A stretch of DNA of 6,046 nt from Promethearchaeota archaeon (GCA_019057355.1 DXJM01000232.1:1-6046), one strand, 5' to 3'; shown: positions 1 to 5,054, counted from the stretch's first letter. Notes: generated by a model not told the origin, from the letters alone. Made by a program: numbers and translations.

Positions 1-21
1 AATTAGAGATATTTAAATTTC

Positions 22-46
22 AATCAAAAAGAAAAAATCAAAAATA
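22..46 (-). terminator. T-rich terminator after the PAP2 gene
   Basis: Read on the minus strand, the sequence just past the PAP2 stop codon carries three closely spaced T runs (A runs on the plus strand at 26-30, 32-37 and 40-44). Archaeal RNA polymerase terminates at such oligo-T tracts without needing a hairpin. The position, 15 to 35 bases past the stop, suits a terminator. This is inferred from composition only. Confidence 0.5.
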
Positions 47-58
47 CACTCAATTCTA

Positions 59-910
59 TTACTTCTTTTCTTTAAAAATCACCGATTCAATTTTGTTTTT
101 ATTAGAGTAGATCCCTTTATAAAGCAGAATAGTTATAATAGCAGCAAAACTAGTAGAAAAGAGCACGTCAGAGGGATAATGTGCACCTATTAATACCCTA
201 GATATTGCAACAAAAAATCCCCAACTTAGAACGGATATAATTGTTAATATTTTAATTGGATCTTTCCATTTTCTATTCTTAATAAGGATAAATAAAGGTA
301 AAAACATCCAACCCATTGCTGCATGACCGCTTGGAAAGCTTACATTTTCGGTACTTGGTCCTGGAGGTAAAAACCAAGGAGTATAGAAACTTTCACCCAT
401 AATTATTATATCTTCATATCGAACTCTTCCAGTAAGAAATTTTAATACATATACGATAATTAGGGGATTCAATAATGCAAGCAGGGCTATAATCAAAGCA
501 ATGGTGAAATAATTTCTCCAGTCTTTATTCAGTGTCATTACTAAGAAAAAAGCAACGGAAATTGTAATGCTCAACCATATTAATAAATCATTCATTTCTA
601 CTGAAAAAACTTCTATTATACTCATAATTATTCCAACGATAATTATGATTAATGCCCCAATTTTTTGTTTCTTTAGGTCATTAATAAATCCTCCCAAAAG
701 AATAGCAATTGAAATTCCAATCAACCCATAACCAGGTAATTCACCATAATTTTTTCCGAATATACCTAAATAAGAATCAACATCAACGATAGTTTTGGAA
801 ATTTGTAAATCTGTAAACCCAAAAACAATTGCCAATATAACCCAGGTAATCAAAACAATAATGAATATTTTTGCAATTGATGATTTCTTAATAGACTCTA
901 ATATTGTCAT
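59..910 (-). CDS. PAP2-superfamily membrane lipid phosphatase
   Basis: Integral-membrane phosphatase of the type 2 phosphatidic acid phosphatase family, likely removing phosphate from a lipid or polyprenyl (pyro)phosphate at the membrane surface. All three signature motifs are present in order in the 283-residue protein: motif 1 K157-x6-R164 (KFLTGRVR), motif 2 SFPSGH with the catalytic-cycle His196, and motif 3 SR-x5-H-x3-D (S237, R238, nucleophile His244, Asp248). Motif 1 ends in R-Y rather than the usual R-P. About six to eight hydrophobic segments surround them (roughly residues 14-32, 62-78, 84-102, 108-126, 133-156, 198-212, 220-236, 249-266), and the C-terminus is Lys-rich. The gene stands alone, divergent from the degraded gene beyond 1318. 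The substrate cannot be told from sequence; recycling of a dolichyl pyrophosphate glycan carrier or membrane lipid turnover are both reasonable. Confidence 0.9.
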   Translation of the reverse strand: MTILESIKKSSIAKIFIIVLITWVILAIVFGFTDLQISKTIVDVDSYLGIFGKNYGELPGYGLIGISIAILLGGFINDLKKQKIGALIIIIVGIIMSIIEVFSVEMNDLLIWLSITISVAFFLVMTLNKDWRNYFTIALIIALLALLNPLIIVYVLKFLTGRVRYEDIIIMGESFYTPWFLPPGPSTENVSFPSGHAAMGWMFLPLFILIKNRKWKDPIKILTIISVLSWGFFVAISRVLIGAHYPSDVLFSTSFAAIITILLYKGIYSNKNKIESVIFKEKK

Positions 911-939
911 TTTTAATTCTTTAGATTTATAAGGTTTAA

Positions 940-954
940 TTTAAAATAATTTCT
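940..954 (-). promoter_or_regulatory. Possible BRE/TATA promoter for the PAP2 gene
   Basis: On the minus strand an A-rich BRE-like stretch (AGAAATT) runs into ATTTTAAA (940-947), centred about 33 bases before the PAP2 ATG. With usual archaeal spacing, transcription would begin around 917 and leave a leader of only a few bases. A second candidate, TTATAAAT at 925-932, lies too close to the start codon. Weak evidence in A/T-rich DNA. Confidence 0.3.
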
Positions 955-1095
955 ATCATTTTAAATATTTCGAAATGCTATATTAAGAAAGTGAATCGTG
1001 AATTTAAGCATCCTCACTTTCATCCAGAACCTATCTGATAAATGTATATAGCATGTATAAAAAAAATTGCGCTGTCCTGAATTTTGTTTCCAGAA

Positions 1096-1110
1096 GTATC
1101 AAAATGATAC
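1096..1110. repeat. 15-bp palindrome (operator-like dyad)
   Basis: GTATCA, a 3-base AAA centre, then TGATAC: a perfect 6-bp inverted repeat. Its size and symmetry resemble a site for a dimeric helix-turn-helix repressor. It lies 186 bases upstream of the PAP2 ATG and 207 bases upstream of the degraded gene, so its regulatory target, if any, is unclear. Confidence 0.3.
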
Positions 1111-1229
1111 CAATATAATGAATTTTTTTAATTAACTTGTTAAAATTAAATTCAAGATAAACTTTACTAATGAAAAGCGTGGTATCCCCTTTTTCGTTTT
1201 TTAAATTCATTGAAGTGCTAATTTTAGAT

Positions 1230-1249
1230 ATTCTTTAGATAGAAAGAAT
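1230..1249. repeat. Small hairpin upstream of the degraded gene
   Basis: ATTCTTT and AAAGAAT form a perfect 7-bp stem around a 6-base loop (AGATAG). The right arm merges into the BRE/TATA candidate at 1243-1256, so the dyad may be a binding site overlapping that promoter or may simply arise from A/T-rich composition. Confidence 0.3.
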
Positions 1250-1256
1250 TATAAAT
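1243..1256 (+). promoter_or_regulatory. BRE/TATA promoter of the degraded gene
   Basis: A purine-rich BRE-like AAAGAA is followed directly by TTATAAAT (1249-1256). At the usual distance of about 26 bases from the box centre, transcription would start near 1279, leaving a leader of about 39 bases with a GAGGT Shine-Dalgarno site at 1307-1311, six bases before the ATG at 1318. The promoter looks intact although the gene behind it is broken. Confidence 0.45.
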
Positions 1257-1317
1257 TGTATTAACCAATAAAATTAATTACAAAAAAGAAGTGGATGTAA
1301 AAAAATGAGGTAACTTC

Positions 1318-1899
1318 ATGAAAGAGATTTATCGAAATTGTGAAAATGATAGATTTGAACGATTTAAAAGAAAAAAATTCTCAAGTTCACGTTAAGTGGG
1401 CTTATGAGCTTGAACATTTATTATTTTGAGGAAGATGGTAATGGGAACGTGATCATCTCCTTCTCCCATAATTATCAGCAAAATAGGGATTTCATAGCTA
1501 ATCCCGGCATCCAAATACGTATTTTTTCCGAAATGAAAAATGGCAGAGGTCTTGAAATTTCAGCAAGATTCCACCCTTCTTCCAACTTATTAGCAAGTCT
1601 GCAAGAAAAAAAAACGGGCAGATCTACGTGACTATGTTCTTGAGAAAAAATTGAAGGTGTTTATACTCCAATGACTCAAGGATATCCAAAAAAAAATACA
1701 TAAAGGAAGTGATCTCATTAAATGACTCTACATGATTAAGATAAGGAAATGGCCTTAAAGTATTCAGAAACAGGCAACCTTCGATACCCTGATTACCTTT
1801 CCCGAATGTTTTAGTGAAATTGAATCCGATTGGGAAGAAAATAATCGCGAATGGGAAATTCGCTTAGGAAACATAAATTCATTTAGTTTTTTGTATTAA
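1318..1899 (+). pseudogene. Multiply frameshifted protein gene, family unknown
   Basis: A former gene of roughly 190 codons. It begins well: Shine-Dalgarno GAGGT (1307-1311), then ATG at 1318. The direct frame stops after 25 codons, but protein-like sequence continues by changing frame. Segments in order: 1322-1429 (includes IDLNDLKEKNSQVHVKWAYE), 1404-1631 (includes FEEDGNGNVIISFSHNYQQN, then NPGIQIRIFSEMKNGRG), a stretch near 1615-1700 (RADLRDYVLEK, GVYTPMTQGYP, KYIKEVISLND), 1749-1814 (MALKYSETGNLRYPDYLSRM) and the last piece ending at TAA 1897-1899 (SEIESDWEENNREWEIRLGN). Most frame changes sit at single-base runs: AAA 1321, TTTT 1424, A9 1606, A6 1645, A9 1688 and TTTT 1809. An in-frame TAA also precedes 1749. 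Intact genes in this window contain similar runs, so true decay is favoured over sequencing error. I do not recognise the family. The longest open piece (1404-1631, 75 codons) might be annotated elsewhere as a small hypothetical protein. Confidence 0.6.
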
Positions 1900-1900
1900 A

Positions 1901-1943
1901 ATGACTCAAAAAATGCTAAGTTTTCTTTCTTTTTTTGAGTTAT
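1901..1943 (+). terminator. A/T hairpin after the degraded gene
   Basis: ATGACTCAAAAAA (1901-1913) pairs with TTTTTTGAGTTAT (1931-1943): a 13-bp stem with one G-U pair and a 17-base loop, starting two bases after the terminal TAA of the degraded gene. The T-rich right arm and the T-rich loop would end transcription, so it is probably that gene's terminator. The octamer AATGACTC also occurs near 1670 and 1720. Confidence 0.45.
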
Positions 1944-2010
1944 AATATTTGAATAAAATTAGAAAGATAATTATTAAAATAATTGCACATCAGAAAAGAA
2001 GACTAAAAAG

Positions 2011-2024
2011 AAAAAGTTATAAGA
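2011..2024 (+). promoter_or_regulatory. BRE/TATA promoter of tRNA-Gly
   Basis: AAAAAG followed by TTATAAGA (2017-2024) forms a BRE plus TATA-like box centred about 28 bases before the mature 5' end of the tRNA at 2049. Spacing of about 26 bases would place the start a few bases upstream of the tRNA, giving a short 5' leader for RNase P to remove. Confidence 0.5.
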
Positions 2025-2048
2025 TATTTTTAATTATACTACACAAAA

Positions 2049-2119
2049 GCGTTCGTAGTGTAGTGGTAGCATGTCGGCCTTCCAAGCCGGTGACCCGGGT
2101 TCGATCCCCGGCGGACGCA
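2049..2119 (+). tRNA. tRNA-Gly (anticodon UCC)
   Basis: A complete, intron-free 71-base cloverleaf. The acceptor stem pairs GCGTTCG (2049-2055) with CGGACGC (2112-2118), with one T-G pair. The D arm holds GTGTAGTGGTAGCAT. The anticodon stem TCGGC/GCCGG encloses the 7-base loop CTTCCAA with anticodon TCC at 2081-2083, which decodes GGA and probably GGG. The T stem CCGGG/CCCGG (2095-2099, 2107-2111) encloses the loop TTCGATC. The discriminator base is A (2119). CCA is not encoded and must be added by the tRNA nucleotidyltransferase. The gene is transcribed towards nep1, from which it is separated by a bidirectional terminator palindrome. Confidence 0.97.
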
Positions 2120-2126
2120 TTCTCCG

Positions 2127-2143
2127 AAAAAATACTATTTTTT
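2127..2143. terminator. Bidirectional terminator palindrome
   Basis: AAAAAATA-C-TATTTTTT is a perfect 8-bp inverted repeat around a single C at 2135, eight bases past the tRNA end and 16 bases past the nep1 stop. Each strand presents a T6 run in its direction of transcription, so the same 17 bp can end the tRNA-Gly transcript and the convergent yhbY-rnp4-nep1 transcript. Confidence 0.6.
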
Positions 2144-2158
2144 ATATCTTTAGCGAGT

Positions 2159-2833
2159 TCATTGTATTTGATGTATAAACTCATAATAATTGATTATTTT
2201 GCTTACGACAATCCAAGCATCTAACGAGTAATTAGAAATAGATATCGTCTTTTCAGAAAGGATTAAAATGTCTTTTAAAAACGTGTTTTTTTGAAATCCT
2301 CCAATGATGGCAACATAATTTTTGGAAAGTGGTTTTGGAAAGAGTGATTTGTAGTCATTTAGAAGAGTACCTTTGCTTGAAAATGTGATTACTTCTCTAT
2401 CCTTAATTGACTCTATTAAGTGAGGTAAGGTCACCTTTATTGAAGAAATTAAATTAACGTCATCAACACTGATGGAACCTTCTATTAATAATTTTGCCAT
2501 CAAACCCTTGAACCTATTATAATTACGCGTTATTTTTATATCTGGATTAACCTCAAATATCTTATTTTTTATCGTGTGAATAAATAAAACTAAATGCCCA
2601 CTTTTATTCATGGGAGAACCCAAAGCATTGAGAAGACAAGCATGCAAAATATCTGGTCTCCCTCTCTTTTTATGATTATTGAGGGATTTCATTGCAGAAT
2701 GGTGAATGGCATTGTCAAGTAATTGAGATTGATAATTTTTCGCAAGCAACTGTTTTTTTACAGTAGCATGGTCCCTAATTTTTTTTGGAATCAATTCAAG
2801 TCCACATTCAGCGAGAATTAAAGTTAATGGCAT
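2159..2833 (-). CDS. nep1: Ribosome biogenesis methyltransferase Nep1 (Emg1 family)
   Basis: SPOUT-class, SAM-dependent methyltransferase that N1-methylates a conserved pseudouridine in the small-subunit rRNA (equivalent to the yeast position 1191 region) and aids 30S head assembly; the family acts as a dimer. The 224-residue protein shows family motifs in order: LLDNAIHHSAMKSL (residues 38-51), RGRPDILHACLLNALGSPMN (57-76), RNYNRFKGLMAKLL (103-116), the SAM-loop strand IIGGFQKNTF (176-185), and the C-terminal NYSLDAWIVVSKIINYYE (201-218). Length is close to archaeal homologues of about 205-220 residues. The SAM-loop segment departs from the more usual GGFPHGDF-type sequence: Asn183 stands where a glycine is expected. 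It is the last gene of the minus-strand operon, 16 bases after rnp4, and convergent with tRNA-Gly. Confidence 0.95.
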   Translation of the reverse strand: MPLTLILAECGLELIPKKIRDHATVKKQLLAKNYQSQLLDNAIHHSAMKSLNNHKKRGRPDILHACLLNALGSPMNKSGHLVLFIHTIKNKIFEVNPDIKITRNYNRFKGLMAKLLIEGSISVDDVNLISSIKVTLPHLIESIKDREVITFSSKGTLLNDYKSLFPKPLSKNYVAIIGGFQKNTFLKDILILSEKTISISNYSLDAWIVVSKIINYYEFIHQIQ

Positions 2834-2849
2834 TTTTTACTCAATACTT

Positions 2850-3176
2850 TTATTTTTCCTTTATTTTTATAAAATATCTGGTGACATGGCTGCATTCAAG
2901 ACATGTCATTGATACGTGTGATCCCTTGCCTTTCTTTGAATGTAATCGTATTCGGGAATTCTTTCCCGGGTATAAAAAAGATTTGCATTCATGACAAATA
3001 CGCTTTTTCCAAATTGAAGGAACTTTAATTCTGGCCCTTTGAGCATATCTTCTGGCTAAAAAAGCATATCTATTGGCGAGAATTTTATCGCTTTCGAAAA
3101 TACCATGCGCCCTTTGGAATAGATAATTCATTCTTGAAATGGCTAATTGTTTTGCGATTTTTTTGTAATCAGTCAT
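2850..3176 (-). CDS. rnp4: RNase P protein component 4 (Rpp21/Rpr2)
   Basis: Zinc-binding protein subunit of archaeal RNase P, the ribonucleoprotein that trims the 5' leader from precursor tRNAs; with Rpp29 it supports the specificity domain of the RNase P RNA. The 108-residue protein has the expected plan: an N-terminal helical part with the signature ANRYAFLARRYAQRARIKVP (residues 34-53), then a zinc ribbon with Cys61-x2-Cys64 and Cys92-x2-Cys95. Between the cysteine pairs is the basic FLYPGKNSRIR (67-77), typical of the family, followed by a Lys/His-rich stretch. All four zinc ligands are present. It lies 26 bases after the yhbY-like gene and 16 bases before nep1, so the three are probably co-transcribed. 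No clear Shine-Dalgarno site precedes the ATG. Confidence 0.95.
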   Translation of the reverse strand: MTDYKKIAKQLAISRMNYLFQRAHGIFESDKILANRYAFLARRYAQRARIKVPSIWKKRICHECKSFLYPGKNSRIRLHSKKGKGSHVSMTCLECSHVTRYFIKIKEK

Positions 3177-3202
3177 TTTTCTAAAATTGCTTCATGTAAT
3201 AT

Positions 3203-3469
3203 CTATTTTTTGAGGGGATATTTTGAAATTATAAAGGTCTTGCCACGCATGTCTAACAAAAAAGCGTTTGTTTTCTCTTTTATATCCTCTGCAAGAGCTC
3301 TAATGTCTGAATTTTCTGCAATGGATTTTAAAGCTTTTATTTTAACGATTTTATATCGTTTCAGGAGGGTAGACACGTGTTCCAAGAACTCCACGGTAAC
3401 TCCATTTTTTCCTAACATACAATGAGGGTCTCCTAACAATACTTTTTTAAACTCTTCGTGATAATCCAT
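3203..3469 (-). CDS. YhbY/CRM-domain RNA-binding protein
   Basis: Small stand-alone CRM-domain protein (88 residues), the archaeal relative of bacterial YhbY, which associates with the large-subunit precursor. It probably binds rRNA during ribosome assembly. The fold's marker loop GKNG is at residues 20-23 (MLGKNGVT), followed by the helix VEFLEHVSTLLKRYKIVKIK and the C-terminal strand MRGKTFIISKY (74-84), which matches the family's closing G-x-x-ivlYr strand. In many archaea this gene sits next to rnp4 and rps19e, as it does here. It is the first gene of the minus-strand operon. The ATG at 3469 is about 26 bases from the TATA-box centre, which points to a leaderless transcript. Confidence 0.85.
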   Translation of the reverse strand: MDYHEEFKKVLLGDPHCMLGKNGVTVEFLEHVSTLLKRYKIVKIKALKSIAENSDIRALAEDIKEKTNAFLLDMRGKTFIISKYPLKK

Positions 3470-3550
3470 TTTTAGTTCTTAAAATCCAAAAATTTTTAAT
3501 TTTTCCTTAACTTAAGAAAGTAATTATCATAATTAAAGAAATTACAAAAA
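3470..3550. promoter_or_regulatory. Divergent mirror-symmetric promoter region
   Basis: The 81 bp separating the two operons holds paired promoter elements. For rps19e (plus), a BRE-like AAGAAAG (3514-3520) abuts TAATTATC (3521-3528), whose centre is 26.5 bases from the ATG at 3551. For the yhbY-like gene (minus), a BRE-like GGAAAAA (complement of 3500-3506) abuts TTAAAAAT (complement of 3492-3499), whose centre is also 26.5 bases from its ATG at 3469. Between them CTTAA-C-TTAAG (3506-3516) is a perfect palindrome centred at 3511, one base from the exact middle of the gap. Neither gene has a Shine-Dalgarno site, consistent with leaderless mRNAs. The boxes are imperfect matches in A/T-rich DNA, so this is inference. 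Confidence 0.5.
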
Positions 3551-3979
3551 ATGTCGATATTCGTTGTTAATCCCAGAACGTTAATACAAGAAGTTGCAAT
3601 AAAATTGAAAGAGGATTATCCTGAAGTCACTCCACCACCTAATTCACGATTTTGGAAGACTGCTTTCTTTAAAGAACTCGCTCCTATAAATTCAGAGAAC
3701 TTTTGGTATATCAGATGTGCTTCTCTTATGAGAAAAGTAAAAAAATTAGGACCTATAGGAATCAATCGCTTGAGAAAAATATATGGAGGGAGAAATAGAA
3801 GGGGTACAGCAGTTTCCCGTAGTGCACGTGGAGCAGGAAAAATTATCCGTGTGGCATTACAACAATTAGAGAATTCAAATTTAATAATTAAAACAGAAAA
3901 GAATGGTCGGATCTTATCTCCAGAAGGACTAAGCTTGTTAGAAAGAACCGCACATTCTATTTTGCGAGAAAAAAAATAG
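3551..3979 (+). CDS. rps19e: 30S ribosomal protein S19e
   Basis: Archaeal/eukaryotic small-subunit protein of the 30S head, without a bacterial counterpart (bacterial S19 is unrelated). It is 142 residues, close to other archaeal members. Family features are visible: the N-terminal VNPRTLIQEVAIKLKED, the segment NSENFWYIRCASLMRKV (48-64), the signature GPIGINRLRKIYGGRNRRGT (67-86), and the winged-helix C-terminal part with VALQQLENSNLIIKT followed by the G-R-x-L-S-P-E-G wing (about residues 119-126). The basic loop near 75-100 (many Arg, SRSARGAGK) is where rRNA would be contacted. First gene of the plus-strand ribosomal operon, 38 bases before the PDCD5 gene. It begins at the predicted transcription start with no Shine-Dalgarno site. 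In yeast, Rps19 assembly is genetically tied to Nep1, whose gene is in the divergent operon. Confidence 0.95.
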   Translation: MSIFVVNPRTLIQEVAIKLKEDYPEVTPPPNSRFWKTAFFKELAPINSENFWYIRCASLMRKVKKLGPIGINRLRKIYGGRNRRGTAVSRSARGAGKIIRVALQQLENSNLIIKTEKNGRILSPEGLSLLERTAHSILREKK

Positions 3980-4017
3980 CATATTATTAAAAAATTATTT
4001 AGACTAGGTAGTTAATA

Positions 4018-4362
4018 ATGAGCGATGAGGAAGAATTAGAAGAAATTAGGAGACGAAAATTGGCTCAATTACAACAACAAGGTCTACATGAAGAATATAC
4101 AAGACAAGAAAGAGAAGCATTTGAAAGTAAAAAATATTTGATAATGCGTAAAATCTTGGATCAAGGAGGTAGACAACGATTGGAAAATATAAAGATCGTT
4201 AAACCTCAATTTGCTGAACAGATTGAACTACAATTAATTCAGCTTTATCAATCAGGACAATTAAAAGGAAGGATACCTCTCTCGGAGAGTTCTTTTAAAA
4301 GATTATTGGAGCAATTCGTTCAATCAGAAAAGAAAAAAGATTTTAAAATTAAAAGGTTCTAA
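4018..4362 (+). CDS. PDCD5-family DNA-binding protein
   Basis: Archaeal homologue of eukaryotic programmed cell death protein 5, annotated in archaea as a DNA-binding protein; its job in archaea is poorly known. The 114-residue protein has the family plan: an acidic, helical N-terminus (MSDEEELEEIRRRKLAQLQQ), a compact three-helix core with LIMRKILDQGGRQRLENIKI (41-60) and KPQFAEQIELQLIQLYQSGQ (62-81), then a final helix with a Lys-rich tail (EKKKDFKIKRF). AGGT (4006-4009) lies eight bases before the ATG and acts as the ribosome binding site. Its place between rps19e and rpl39e is conserved in many archaea, suggesting a link to translation or ribosome assembly. Confidence 0.93.
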   Translation: MSDEEELEEIRRRKLAQLQQQGLHEEYTRQEREAFESKKYLIMRKILDQGGRQRLENIKIVKPQFAEQIELQLIQLYQSGQLKGRIPLSESSFKRLLEQFVQSEKKKDFKIKRF

Positions 4363-4386
4363 ATCAAAAAATGAGATGTCTTAACT

Positions 4387-4548
4387 ATGGCAAGAAATAA
4401 AGATTTACCGTCAAAAATTAGAAGAGGAAAAAAAATAAACCAAAGTCGATCAATTCCAAGTTGGATTGTCATGAGAACAGGGGGAAAGGTACGATCAAGT
4501 CCATACTCCAGAAGGGAATGGCGCAATTCGCGATTAAAACGTGATTAA
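4387..4548 (+). CDS. rpl39e: 50S ribosomal protein L39e
   Basis: One of the smallest ribosomal proteins, 53 residues, very basic, lining the nascent-peptide exit tunnel of the large subunit; found only in archaea and eukaryotes. It opens MARNKDLPSKIRRGKKINQS, then has the family core RSIPSWIVMRTGGKV (residues 21-35), and ends in the Arg-rich SRREWRNSRLKRD, equivalent to the usual RHWRRTKLK-type tail. Stop codon TAA is at 4546-4548. It is easily missed because of its length, but the start, the frame and both conserved tryptophans (W26, W45) are clear. The ribosome binding site is weak (TGAGATG about 11 bases upstream). It lies 24 bases after PDCD5 and 28 bases before rpl31e. Confidence 0.95.
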   Translation: MARNKDLPSKIRRGKKINQSRSIPSWIVMRTGGKVRSSPYSRREWRNSRLKRD

Positions 4549-4563
4549 GATTAATTTAAATTC

Positions 4564-4568
4564 GAGGT
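4564..4568 (+). promoter_or_regulatory. Shine-Dalgarno site deciding the L31e start
   Basis: GAGGT lies eight bases before the ATG at 4577. The same pentamer precedes the ATG at 1318. This strong site favours the upstream start and therefore the long acidic N-terminal extension of L31e, over the internal Met52 codon at 4730, which itself follows a purine-rich coding stretch (GAGGAAGGG). Confidence 0.6.
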
Positions 4569-4576
4569 AAGATAAG

Positions 4577-5026
4577 ATGGCTAGAAAAAAGAAAGTAACT
4601 CCAGAGGAAAAAGAAGTAAGTCTAGATGACCTAGAAGAAGAACTTACGGGAGGGATCGAAGAAATAGACGAATTTGATGTTAAAGAGATCTCAGATGAAG
4701 ATGAAATTAGTGAAGTATTTGAGGAAGGGATGGAAGAACTTGAAGAACGCGAGCTTGTTGAGGCGCCCAAGGAGGAGATTATTGATGAGCGCATTTACAC
4801 CGTCCCACTTGCCAAAGCAAGACATGGCCCGAGAAATAAATATGCAAAAAAAGCAATCAGATTTTTAAGGGAATACATGACCAGACACATGAAACCCGAA
4901 GCATTAATTATCTCTCAAGAAGTAAATGAAAAAATTTGGTCTAGAGGAATACAAAAACCTCCAAGAAAGCTAAAAATAAGAGCAACAAAGAACGTTGATG
5001 GCTTAGTTGTTATATATTTAGCATAA
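4577..5026 (+). CDS. rpl31e: 50S ribosomal protein L31e with long acidic N-terminal extension
   Basis: Large-subunit protein located near the exit of the polypeptide tunnel. The normal L31e domain occupies residues 69-149: DERIYTVPLAKARHGPRNKY (70-89), AIRFLREYMTRHM (93-105), the WSRGIQKPPRKLKIRATK segment (121-138) and the closing VDGLVVIYLA. This core of about 81 residues is already close to a complete archaeal L31e. In front of it are about 68 extra residues: a short basic start (MARKKK) and then a strongly acidic run in which 30 of residues 10-70 are Asp or Glu and only four are Lys or Arg. The frame is continuous and has a good Shine-Dalgarno site at 4564-4568. An internal start at Met52 (codon 4730) would give a more ordinary 98-residue protein. 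It lies 28 bases before aIF6. Confidence 0.93.
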   Translation: MARKKKVTPEEKEVSLDDLEEELTGGIEEIDEFDVKEISDEDEISEVFEEGMEELEERELVEAPKEEIIDERIYTVPLAKARHGPRNKYAKKAIRFLREYMTRHMKPEALIISQEVNEKIWSRGIQKPPRKLKIRATKNVDGLVVIYLA

Positions 5027-5054
5027 GATTATAAATTTACAATTCCGTGAGCTC

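Larger units (their letters stand above)
911..1317. other. Intergenic region with small inverted repeats
   Basis: About 400 bases with no convincing open frame on either strand. It holds the promoter candidates of the two divergent genes and three dyads: GAAAGTGA/TCACTTTC (987-994 and 1014-1021), the 15-bp palindrome GTATCA-AAA-TGATAC (1096-1110), and the hairpin ATTCTTT/AAAGAAT (1230-1249). A loose relation also exists between GATACCA (1106-1112) and TGGTATC near 1180. I see no tRNA, rRNA, CRISPR or transposon end here. Confidence 0.5.

Noticed and set aside
1427..1429. TGA read as selenocysteine in the 1318-1899 gene
   Set aside because: The frame after this TGA does not continue the protein-like sequence; the continuation is in a different frame, so a frameshift explains it better.
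1318..1899. Insertion sequence or transposase remnant
   Set aside because: I found no terminal inverted repeats with target duplications and no DDE or HUH motif in any frame, so there is no positive evidence for a mobile element.
1949..2224. Open frame of 91 codons on the plus strand
   Set aside because: It reads straight through the tRNA-Gly gene at 2049-2119 and the terminator palindrome; the protein is a low-complexity Lys/Ile start followed by translated tRNA.
2785..2994. 69-codon plus-strand open frame
   Set aside because: It overlaps the Rpp21 and Nep1 genes in antisense and has no protein-family features.
3147..3425. 92-codon plus-strand open frame
   Set aside because: Antisense of the YhbY-like gene and the Rpp21 start; the minus-strand proteins carry recognisable motifs.
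4534..4794. Ser-rich open frame on the minus strand
   Set aside because: It is the antisense of the acidic GAA/GAT-rich start of L31e, which yields Ser codons on the other strand; no family resemblance and no ribosome binding site.
4674..4868. 64-codon plus-strand frame inside L31e
   Set aside because: A shifted frame within the L31e gene; its basic sequence comes from reading acidic codons out of frame.
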